In this document: positions 21,570 through 30,392 of the stretch, in pieces
Numbering within the stretch: the stretch's first letter is position 1
Layout of the letters: every line of letters starts with the position of its first letter
Assembly: GCA_964007475.1 (NCBI GenBank)
Contig: OZ023273.1
Coordinates: 84,579,712-84,643,711, forward strand
Length of the DNA stretch: 64,000 nt
Source of the DNA: Hybos culiciformis
Lineage: Eukaryota; Arthropoda; Insecta; Diptera; Hybotidae
Reading direction: 5' to 3'
Position numbers and translations under genes: made by a program
The notes under the pieces: generated by a model
The model's input: the letters and a program-made list of their open reading frames with translations, nothing else
What the model was told of the DNA's origin: nothing
The model's database searches: none

Positions 21570-22792
21570 TTAGGGTTTGCTGCAATATTTGTTGACGAAT
21601 TGTGTAATTGCTTCTGTTTTTTTTCGTTCTAAATTTAACATTTCGGAGCTAACTTCTTTCAAACTGTTTAAAATGTTGGTGTTTTGTTCCAACAGTTCAA
21701 TAATTTTTGTATCATTTTTTTTCTTTTTAGTGGAACAAACAGATGTAGATGATGATGTAACTAGTCTTAATGTTGGTGTTGAAAGTGGTGATGGTGGAGA
21801 TGGTGTTGATGTTGGTATTGCTAATGTTGGTGATAGTAACGATATTTCCGGTGGCAGAGGAATAATTGCTGGTGTTGGTGATATTGATTCCGAAATGGGT
21901 GATATTTCGGAATATGAAGATGTCGAATATCTTGAGAGCGAGTAATCCGCAAATGCACCACTTGATGCTAAAAAAAAATAGTTCAAATAAACTTAAATAT
22001 TTTATAAATATTTTTTTACTATTTTGAAAATAAAATATAAATAAATGTTTAATAAAAATAAATGTTTTAAGAAAATGGAACAAATAAATAATACGCTACG
22101 CTGAATGTAGAGTCCAATTTTATAGCAATTGTCTTTTTTAAATATTTTTAAATTTTAATATGAGCAGAAAAAATTTTAACAATGTTTTCCGATAACTGAT
22201 ATGAAGGGCAACATGGGAACATTATCAAGTTTCTTTCTTCTTTATTTTTTAACCGATTACTCTGAAACTTTGAAACTGAAATGTCTTTCAATGCGACTGA
22301 CTTAGGTACTCCACTGACGAATGCTGTCCACTTTAGTAAACATATTCCCTTAAATTATTAACAATTGTAAGTACCTACCTGAAAAACTTTCTTCCATCAA
22401 CTCCGATGCATTTACAAATTTGCTACTCCCAACAATATCTCGAACATCATTCCAGTGTTCCCAAGTCGACGGAGATCCTCCCGAAGGACCAATAATTTTT
22501 TTTTCCAATCTAAAACGAAACCAATTCAGTTATTTTTATTTGGATGTTGGTTTTTTTTAATTTACCAACCATACCTGTATTTATCTTTTAAATTTATGAG
22601 TTTAGTTTTAATTTCTTGGGTGGACACATCAATTCCCTCTTCTCTCAGCATTACTTGCATTTCCGCAATAACGTGGGAATTCCTTTTTGCTTTTTTTAAA
22701 TCTTGGTCCTTTTCTTTCCAAATTTTTAAAAGAATTTTGGTCTCATCCAATGACCATTTGGCTTTTTTTTTTATTTGTTTTTTTTGCTCCAT
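21570..22792 (-). CDS. Myb/SANT-like partner protein of the Harbinger element, three exons
   Basis: Exons 22792-22575, 22509-22379 and 21967-21570 join in frame (747 nt, 248 residues plus stop) through GTATGG..TTTTAG and GTAGGT..TTTTAG introns. Residues about 10-75 (KAKWSLDETKILLKIWKEKD ... TKLINLKDKYR) form a Myb/SANT-like trihelix DNA-binding domain. The middle has GPSGGSPSTWEHWNDVRDIVG, frequent in such Harbinger partners, then a Ser/Pro/Thr-rich linker, a KKKKND basic patch and a C-terminal helix with IIELLEQNTNILNSLKEVSSEM (coiled-coil-like). In known Harbinger systems this protein recruits the transposase to the ends. It is convergent with the transposase gene. Confidence 0.85.
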
Positions 22793-23014
22793 TTTTAAAT
22801 ATTTTATTTTTAAATATGTAGGTATTATTTATTTTAATAAAAAAAAAAAAGTTATAAATACAAAATCCTTTTTGTTGTTTACTTTTTTTTGAATTAAAAA
22901 AACGACAGGCTTTTGTTTTTTGTCTTAAAAAAACAGTGCCAACATTCAAAATAAGCAGAAATTTGCGCAAACTTGTACAAAAAAAGCAAAAATGTTGGCA
23001 ACTTCATTTTTTTG

Positions 23015-23120
23015 AAACTTGCATATGAGCATATGCAAGTTATTTTATGTTTATTTTTTTATATGGAAAAAAATGAGCTTATGCAAGTTATTAATGTAGG
23101 ATAAGCATTATGCAAGTTCT
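23015..23120. repeat. Clustered CTTGCATA / TATGCAAG motifs
   Basis: AACTTGCATATGAGCATATGCAAGTT (palindromic) is followed by further TATGCAAGTT copies at about 23075 and 23111. CTTATCCTACATTAA at 18796-18810 is inverted at 23091-23105 in this cluster, so it may mark the ends of the Harbinger element (about 18.8-23.1 kb). Confidence 0.5.
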
Positions 23121-23234
23121 AAAGCTATAATGCGAATCCCATATAAAGAATAAAAGTATACTATTCAAATTACAGTAATATTTATTATTTAAAAAAACAC
23201 AAGCCATAAAAACAAAGTTTTTGATATAAATCCT

Positions 23235-23940
23235 TTATATGCGAGGCAATTGATATGAAGTTCATATAAAGGTGTGGGTGTGGGTGTGTGAGTCTGTGAT
23301 GCCAAAGTATATTGTTATCGACGTCAAACTGTGCAAAATTTTAGCTTCGATTGGATACCGGAAATTGGGTCTATTTTGACTTACTAAGTTTGCAGACCAG
23401 GTGGTGAAGTTTATATAAATGTGTGTGTGTGATGCCAAAGTAAATTTCAGCTCGATTGGATATTGGGAAGTGGATCATTTTAATTTTGTAAGTTTGAGGA
23501 CAGTGTGCTGAAGTTCATATATATACGTGTGTGTGTGTGAATGTATCGATGCCAAAGTGTATTGTCATCTACGACAAAACGATGTGCAAAATTTCAGCTC
23601 GATTGGATACCGGGAAGTGGGTCAATTTTGACTTTTTAAGTTTGTGGAAACGGCCGTGAAGTTGATATAAAGAATTTAATTAATAAAGACGTGTAAGAAT
23701 GTGTGATGCCAAAGTTTTGACTTTCTAAGTTTGTGGAAACGGGATGAAGTTAATATAAAGGATTTAATTAATAAAGGTCTGTGTATGTGTGAATATGTCG
23801 ATGACAAAGTGCATTGTCATCGACGACAAAGCAATATGCAAAAATTTCAGATCGATTGGATAACGGGAAGTGGGTCAATTTTGACTTTCTAAGTTTGTGG
23901 AAACGATCGTGAAGTTGATATAAAGGATTTAAAAAACGAT
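23235..23940 (+). repeat. Satellite-like tandem array, units of about 90-160 bp
   Basis: At least five degenerate units start GTTxATATAAA, contain TGTGTGTG and GATGCCAAAGT, then TCGATTGGATACCGGGAAGT and TTTTGACTTTCTAAGTTTGT. Units vary in length by internal deletion. The inverse array is at 18362-18680; together they form a very long inverted repeat around the Harbinger genes. Confidence 0.75.
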
Positions 23941-24640
23941 AAAATGTACCTAGTTCAAAAAAAAAAACATAACATAAAAACAATACAAGTATAAACTCAA
24001 ATATTTTTATTATGAGTCTTTGTTGTTGCCATATCATTAATTAACATTGAAAAATCACAACTTTTTAGAATAACTAATAATATGTTGGAAAAAATTTCGT
24101 CATAATTGTTATTTAAAATATATTGCAGTATATCATGTGCATTCTCTACATTAGGCTTACTCAAAATCATTGCTTTTAACAAAAAAAAATTTAAATCTGG
24201 GGCCCTTTAAAATCGCACCCTCAGAAGGCCGGCTCTGCACACACAGACACCTTTATATGAACTTCATCACTTAATTAATTCTGTCTAGCTCAGATATAAA
24301 CCTAAACCTAAAATTTAGTGCAATCACTATTATATTTTTTAATTAAGCGGAAATCCCAGGATTTTTGGTTGAAATCCCGGGATTACGGGATTCAATTTTA
24401 CAACCGGGATACCGGGAAAACGGGATCCCGGGATCCCGTTTGAGAAGCCCTAGTCGGTACCAGAAAAATTAATTATATCAAATACGATTTTAACAAATAA
24501 AAATAAATTTTTCAATAAAGCTCAAAAAATATACAAATTAACTTTTAAGTTTTTAATATTTTTAAAAACTTATTAATTAATTTTTCGTATTGCGTAATTT
24601 TTAATACAAATTAATTTACCGTTTAAATATTTAGGTATTA

Positions 24641-24845
24641 CCATAGATTAAGAATACAGAAAGATTGGAAGCTTCATACAACATTTTTTCATTCTTTTTT
24701 GGTATTTTTATGTGAAGGTGTTAGTAAAACTAAATAAAATTCTTTTCATCACGTATTTTATTTTGTTTTACTAACACATTCACATAAAAATACCAAAAAT
24801 AATGTCGTATGAAGCTTCCCATCTTTCTATATTCTTAATCTATGG
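24641..24845. mobile_element. Palindromic MITE, 205 bp, flanked by TATTA
   Basis: CCATAGATTAAGAATA and its inverse CTATGG-ending partner form arms of about 90 bp that also share GAAGCTTCATAC and GTATTTTTATGTGAA. TATTA lies directly on both sides (24636-24640, 24846-24850). A TA-only target is also possible. It lies between the second hAT and the C-terminal transposase half. Confidence 0.8.
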
Positions 24846-25036
24846 TATTACTTAAAATACATTTTTTGAACATAAAAAAAAGTATACAATATAAATTTAT
24901 CTGATTTAACTTTCTATTTCAGAAGCTTAAGTGTCATATTCGGTCTCTGATATTTTTAATCCGTTAGGTTAGACTCTTATTTCAAATTCAAATTTTAAAC
25001 CCAATTTAGAATAAAAAAATTATTTAAACTTTTCAG

Positions 25037-25454
25037 GAAGAAATTATTAAAAAAAATAAAGATGGTAATTTGAAACACTAGATTGACAAAATGATTAGAA
25101 GTGCTGGCCACGAACTTCTGCGTCTACCACCCCGATTTAAATCCAATAGAAAAAATTTGGGGCATTGCAAACGGTCGAGTAGCCGCACGCAATACCACTT
25201 TCAAATTAAATGACGTTCTGAAATTAGCTGAAGAAGAATTTGATAAAATAAGTGTTAATGAGTGGAGAAGTGTGTGCGAACATGTTAAGAAGGAGGAAGA
25301 AAAATATAGGAATACCGACGTTCAATGGGATACATTCACTGAGAAGTTCATTATTAATTTAAATGATGATAGTTCTAATAGCTCCTCAGATTCTAATTCA
25401 GATTATAATTCTGATAATGAACCCGGTCCAGCTTTTAAAAAAATAAAACAATAA
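25037..25454 (+). pseudogene. Tc1/mariner-superfamily transposase, C-terminal part
   Basis: After an acceptor-like TTTTCAG (25036) the frame reads EEIIKKNKDGNLKH, a stop, IDKMIRSAGHELLRLPP, then shifts near 25128 to HPDLNPIEKIWGIANGRVAA (final catalytic Glu) and NTTFKLNDVLKLAEEEFDKI. It ends in an acidic Ser-rich tail and a basic KKIKQ. It completes the enzyme begun at 17036. The segment that should join WLQNKG to EEIIKKN is missing, and the splice phases do not match, so a middle exon was lost or lies unrecognised. Confidence 0.8.
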
Positions 25455-26189
25455 TTTTGAATCATTGAATAAATATCTAAATTAATAAAAATATCAATAT
25501 AAAGTTATTGATGTTGAATTAAAATTAAAATAATTATTCTACAATATGAAAAGCTCTTTTTTAATCACGGAAACTAAAAAATTACATATGTAAAAAAATC
25601 AAAAAACAGACATAATTTTATTTTTTTTTTAGTGGAAAGGGAAAACTTTATTTTAAGAAATGCCAAGTGATTTGAATCGTACTATAAATAAAATATTCAA
25701 AATAGTTCAATGAAATTTCCGTTGCTAAATATATTCAACTAATTTGTAAATTCTAGATTCTTTTGTTTGTAATGCTATCCGTTGTATATTGTTGAGAAGC
25801 GAAGGGAAGAAAATATACATTGCGATAGGATTTTCTCCACAAATAATATACCCAAATAAAACATTTTTAGTTTTGAAAATAGATTTCTGATTATAATTAT
25901 TAATTCTTTGTATCTTATTCAAATGATAATAAATTAGTATTTTTATAATTGTTGCATGGATGTTCAATTCAGAGTTTTGTGATGTATAAAGTTCTTTTTC
26001 TAAGTAGCCGAAAGAATTTCAAGAAACAATAAAACATATATTTTTCTAGGGTACATTTAACATAATTTGGCGGCCGCCTGATAAACTTACTACTGACCCT
26101 CAGGGGTCCGCGGACCACTTGTTAAGAATCACTGACCTATAGGATTAATTTTATACTCCAAAACTTAGATATCAAAAACATATCGGTTA

Positions 26190-26475
26190 TGTAGTAAATA
26201 ATCTAAACTCTAGTCTTAACATTGATAATAAAATACTTATTAATAAATCAATCATTATTCCAACAATTTTATAAGCTTGTCCTGTGCGAAAACTTCATGC
26301 TTCTCATACTGGAAAACTTCAAAAGCTTCAAAATAAAATATTAAAAATGATTTAAAACTATATTCTTTTACCTCCACTAAGAAACTTCTTAGTAGGGCCC
26401 ACATCATCAACATTTTACAAGATCAAATAAATAAAGTATTAAATTTCAGGAATAAAGTAAAATATCAATTAACTC
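26190..26475 (+). pseudogene. Jockey-like LINE reverse transcriptase remnant
   Basis: In shifting frames the text reads LNIDNKILINKSIIIPTIL, a stop, ACPV, then GKLQKLQNKILKMI. This resembles the C-terminal thumb region of Jockey-clade reverse transcriptases (NKLLIYKSIIKPxLLYACPVW ... LQxLQNKxLRxI). There are several stops and frameshifts. It lies just outside the outer hAT. Confidence 0.5.
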
Positions 26476-26765
26476 TTTGATCTTAAGCCTATCTCAGGTT
26501 GTTTATTTTAGTTAGATTAGTTAAGTTATAATAGTTAAAATAGAGTTAAGTTTTATCATTCGTTAATTAATAATGTATATGTGAAAAGTTGTAGAATGAA
26601 GGAAACTAATAACCTATTTGCATTAGTGGAATATTTGTGGGATATTCAGTTTTCCGGAATATTTCAGGTAAATTCCCATATAAAAATAAATTTAGGTATT
26701 TCTATTTCTCTTTTTCATATTCCACTTAAGTTAGGGTTCGGATTCCAAATTTATCAAAAAAAGTA

Positions 26766-27677
26766 GGGGAGAGGCTTGCAGGTTGCCACAGCTTGCAGGT
26801 TGCCACCACTGATGTATTTTGACATTCTAGCAGTCTCACAAACTAAAGTCCCAGCGACATCGACGTCAAAAGAACAGTTGTCACTTTAAATCTACTTTTG
26901 GAGAAGACAGACGCAATAACACAGTGTTAACTGAGGAAAGTGTGAATTATTATTTTCAAAAACTTTAAAAATTAAAAATTGCGTTTTTGTCCTGTGCTCG
27001 TAAAGTGAACTTTTTTATTAGCACATCAAGATAAATATTTGGGTTGTGTTGCTTTTTCATTCAATTAACATATTCCAAACAGAATTAAAAATATCTTATG
27101 AATTGCCAATTTTTTTAAATGGATTATACAAAATTGCGTCAGAATACAGGTTGGCACTGAGGACTGTATGATTTGTTTGAAGAAAATGTAGGAAGTAGAC
27201 ACAACTCTATTATGTGCCACAAATGCAGAAGAACCGTTCACGTGAAATGTGTTTCAGTGTGTAAACTTGACCGAATTCTGATTCCGATGAAGATTTGGAA
27301 TGATTCCATACCATATTGCAATTTTATTTTTTTTGTCAATTTTCAGTCATTTCTTTATCTTTACAGCCACAGGGGGCAAGTGAAATTCAATAAATTTGAA
27401 TAAATTTCTAAATAAGACATTTTTCAGTTTCAGTTTTTCAACATTTTCAGGAATTTTCCAAAGGGTGGCAACCTGCAAGCATGTAGAGTTCGATTTTAGA
27501 TACTTTTGAAAATTTGCTATAGAATTTTTATTTTTTGAGATTTCAAATGATTTCTAGGCCAGGATTGTAGCTTTTTACATCCTCTTTCCAACGCAAATAC
27601 TTTTTGTACAATACGTTAATTTTTTGACGAGTTATGATAAAAAAAGCTATGGGATGGCAACCTGCAAGCCTCTCCCC
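26766..27677. mobile_element. Pogo-like non-autonomous element
   Basis: The TIR GGGGAGAGGCTTGCAGGTTG (26766) is exactly inverted at 27677, flanked by TA on both sides. A short extra copy of GCTTGCAGGTTGCCAC follows at about 26791. TA targets and the zinc-binding tail remnant inside fit the pogo/Tigger branch of the Tc1/mariner superfamily. Confidence 0.85.
27162..27275 (+). pseudogene. Remnant of a pogo-type C-terminal zinc-binding segment
   Basis: EDCMICLKK in one frame, then SIMCHKCRRTVHVKCVS in another, reproduce the C-x2-C ... C-x2-C-x4-H-x2-C pattern often found at the C-terminus of pogo-like transposases. A frameshift and stop separate the halves. Nothing of the DDE domain remains in the element. 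Confidence 0.5.
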
Positions 27678-29292
27678 TACATAATTTATGAAAAAAAGTA
27701 CATTTTTAGGTGCTTTTTTAAATTATTTTTTGGTTTGTCAGAAATTTTTTTTGTCAAAGTGAATTTATTACGTGAATGGAAACAAGTTATTAGTGGGAAT
27801 TTTAATGTAACATGGGTTTAGTTCAACTACAACTAATTTACATATTTTGTGCTGATAATTTATTTTAGGCAACCAAGTGGATTGTATTTTCATCTTTTTT
27901 TCAAAAAAAAGCATTTGATAAAACATGCCATTGCACCCTTCTGATGAAATTGGAGAAACTTGTTTGAAAATAAAATCGGATAGAAAAGTAAAACCACTTC
28001 ATATTTTTCAGTTCTACTGTAACCCTAACAAGTTTCAGTTATATTCTATTGCACGGAAAAGACTTTTTTTTAATTTGTAATATTGGGGCTCCAGATTTAC
28101 GAAGAATATAAAATACTGCTTCGCTGCTAAAAATATTTGAAAACCCCTGTTGTAGTGGAAAATTAAATAAAAAAAAAATCGTAATCTCTATATGAATTTA
28201 AGAAAATTTTGTAAACAATTTTAATATCGAATAATAAAGAAACATATAATTATAAATAAAAATATTAATAAAATAAAAAAGGAAAAGATGTAACGTACAA
28301 CGGTACAACTAATGTAATTATTTATTGTTCTAATTTTTTTAATTAAGTTTAGAATATTAGAGACAGTCGAAGAGTTAACACAAAGGAATTAAGTTTCATT
28401 AAAACTGTTTTGTTTAAGTAGTTTTTTTTTACAAATTGACGAAATAAGTCGAAATTCAATGCTGTTCTTCTTATTATATAATTTTATAGATTTTTTTTGG
28501 TATGTAACAAATATGACATTTATAATTTGCACATTACTATATCAAACATTTTTTTTTTTTTTGTAATTCTTATTAGTTGTTGTTCTTGTTGTAATTATTA
28601 TTTCTACTGTTTTTACTTGTGACTTCAAATCTAAAATATTGCTGTGTTCGTTTTTTTACTTTTTTTTTCTGTTTTTGGATTATTTTCTGAAATTTAATGG
28701 TAAAAATAATAATAATTTCTTTTAACCATTATTACCATTATTTACCGTTACCATAATTTACAAGAGAGAAATAAAATTTACCTTCAGCATCAATTTTTTT
28801 TTTTTTGGTACAATAGAATTTATACAGGAGCAAAATATTCTTGTTTTTCGTTTATTATTTGCAATTTTCTCTCATCCAGCAATACCAATAGTTTAACCTT
28901 TTTTTTCTTCTTTTTTTTTTTTGCTTATTTGGTCCTTGCTGCTGAGTGTCATAATTTATAAGGATATTTGTTTAATATTTCATAATATGAGTGTATTACG
29001 TACGTGTTTCAGCAACCAGTTTCAACGTAATAATAAAAAAATTTGTTATGTTTCAATAATTATTTAATGTAAAATCCAATTAATTATAAATATGCTTTTA
29101 AAAAAAAAATAAAAAAAATAATTATCGGGATTTATTAGTTTGGTACTAGGCATTATATGGATCATCAATGGTGTACAATAATAATACGGGGTGAATTGAA
29201 CTTATTTGGTCTTAAAGACTAATATTTTTTATAATTTATGCGCAGGGTATATAGTATCTAAATAATTTTTATTTAGTGTTGTAATTTGTAAT

Positions 29293-29591
29293 CAGAGTTG
29301 GCATCCATCGTCCAGGATGGAAAAAAACTCCTCGGCTTTTTCCAGTTTTTTTTCGTCCCAGAAGAAATACATGTGCTGAACAAAATTTAAATACACAACA
29401 TAATTATTCGAATAAAATAACTTAATTAAATAAAAATTTTGCGGCATAATACTAATATCTGTTTTATAACTTTTGTTACGAATCGAACAAAACAAAATTT
29501 TATAGAGTTATTGTTATTTGTAATAAGCACATTTCGATGTTATTTTCCTTTTTGTCCATTTTGTCCTTTTTTGGACGAAATGTCAACTCTG
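29293..29591. mobile_element. hAT-type MITE inside duplication copy 1
   Basis: The left end CAGAGTTGGCAT and right end, minus strand, CAGAGTTGACAT are flanked by a perfect 8-bp TTTGTAAT (29285-29292, 29592-29599). It is absent from copy 2, so it arrived after the duplication. 299 bp, no coding capacity. Confidence 0.88.
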
Positions 29592-29611
29592 TTTGTAATA
29601 TATATATATAA

Positions 29612-29770
29612 ATTTTTGGGTAAGGAGCTACAGCTAGGTCGTGCCGGTGCAAAATATACGAAAACATTTTTTTTTTTTTTCAAAATAGGTAGCTCCGGTG
29701 AAATTAAGATTACTAGCCGAAAAATTTTTGGGTAGGGAGCTACGGTTAGATCGTGCCGGCGCAAAATATA
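29612..29770 (+). repeat. Two-copy direct repeat with GTCGTGCCGG
   Basis: AATTTTTGGGTAAGGAGCTA...GTCGTGCCGGTGCAAAATATAC (about 29612) recurs at about 29717 with few changes. They may be parts of one element together with the adjoining palindrome. Family unknown. Confidence 0.7.
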
Positions 29771-29775
29771 CAAAA

Positions 29776-29960
29776 AACACACGAAGCAGTCATAGAACTG
29801 CCGACAGAAGTTTATACTTAAAAGATTTAAACTATGAAATAACAGTGGATACAAATGATGGGCTGCTCAGTACAAAATGTAAATTAAAAAATTTTAATTT
29901 ACATTTTGTACTGAGCAGCCCATCATTTGTAGCCACTGTTATTTCACAGTTTACTTCGTG
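29776..29960. repeat. Near-perfect palindrome (MITE-like)
   Basis: GATGGGCTGCTCAGTACAAA and the rest of a roughly 60-bp arm (about 29830-29889) are inverted at 29893-29952. CACGAAG / CTTCGTG extends the ends. No TSD was clear. It is absent from duplication copy 2. Confidence 0.8.
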
Positions 29961-30354
29961 TTTTTGTATCTTTTCGCGCTACTTCTGAACTACCTTAACT
30001 CACAACGCATATTCTTGTAAAAACGTGGATAACAGAATTTTATCTTCATATACCGTAATGCAAGTTGTATATACTACAATGTAATTGTCAATTAAAGATT
30101 TTCTCTGTATATAATTTAGTATTTAAAAAAAAAAAAATGTTACTTAGTGCAAGTTAGAATTGGAATATTGAAAGAAAATATTTTTTACTTTTTCTATTTT
30201 TTTTATTTTTTCCCAATTTTTACATGAAAAACAATTTTTTTTATTTTTTGGTACATGGAGACATAATTTGAGAAAAAGCATAAAGGAAAATTCTGTAAAA
30301 ACAACAAAAAAATACAATAAAATTTATATATTTTACATAAATTTTCCTTTAAGA

Positions 30355-30392
30355 TATAAAAACTGGTGCTGAGCCAACAATTTTTTCAGTTG
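30355..30392 (+). promoter_or_regulatory. Core promoter: TATA box and initiator, copy 1
   Basis: TATAAAAA (30355) is followed by GCTGAGCCAACAATTTT and an arthropod-type initiator TCAGTT, whose A is at 30388, 33 bases from the first T of the TATA. The spacing is close to the usual 30-31. The same block, one base different, is at 38718. The transcript it would start is not identified; it could be a 5' exon of the downstream receptor gene or an unrelated non-coding unit. Confidence 0.55.

Larger units (their letters stand above)
18689..24237. mobile_element. Third hAT element (TIR CAGMGCCGGCCTTCT) carrying the Harbinger genes
   Basis: The left end CAGCGCCGGCCTTCT and right end, minus strand, CAGAGCCGGCCTTCT match at 14 of 15, and both continue into GGGTGCRA and GGGGCC blocks. 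Flanks are CACACACA on both sides; this is a hAT-length duplication, but in a CA microsatellite, so weaker evidence than usual. The interior is occupied by a Harbinger gene pair rather than a hAT transposase. Confidence 0.75.
18041..24452. mobile_element. Second hAT element (TIR TAGGGCTTCTCA)
   Basis: Ends TAGGGCTTCTCA and, inverted, TGAGAAGCCCTA are exact. The flanks GTCGGTAA (18033-18040) and GTCGGTAC (24453-24460) match at 7 of 8. Both sub-termini hold repeated CCCGGGATCCCGGG palindromic blocks. It has no transposase of its own. It sits in the gap between the two halves of the Tc1-type transposase and was itself hit by the third hAT. Confidence 0.88.
13859..25684 (+). mobile_element. Tc1/mariner-superfamily element, itself interrupted
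   Basis: The TIR AGTACGATTCAAATCACTTG occurs at the left end (from 13860) and inverted at the right end (to 25683), flanked by TA on both sides (13857-13858, 25685-25686). The same TIR bounds a 183-bp MITE at 60.2 kb. Inside are the two halves of a matching transposase (17036-17920 and 25037-25454). Subtracting the LTR element and the hAT at 18041-24452 leaves about 3 kb, a sensible size for such a transposon. Confidence 0.85.
13706..26134. mobile_element. Outer hAT MITE, split by 11.8 kb of later insertions
   Basis: The left end CAGTGGTTCTTTACC (13706) and the right end, minus strand, CAGTGATTCTTAAC (26134) are hAT-type TIRs. Both continue with matching text about CACGGACCACC / GTCCGCGGACCACTTG. 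The flanks ACTTATAG (13698-13705) and ACCTATAG (26135-26142) match at 7 of 8. Without the inserted Tc1-type element the MITE would be about 600 bp. It is the oldest layer of the nest. Confidence 0.8.

Noticed and set aside
21577..21945. 122-codon plus-strand frame rich in Val, Gly and Asp
   Set aside because: It is the antisense shadow of the third exon of the Myb/SANT-like gene, which has matching splice sites and frame.
28060..28153. Possible hAT right end (AAATATTTGAAAACCCCTG)
   Set aside because: It looks like an inverted CAGGGGTTTTCAAAT end, but no left end or matching TTGTAGTG duplication was found.
29439..29988. Overlapping frames of 96-104 codons
   Set aside because: They cover a hAT MITE, a direct repeat and a palindrome; each reads through element borders and has no domain.
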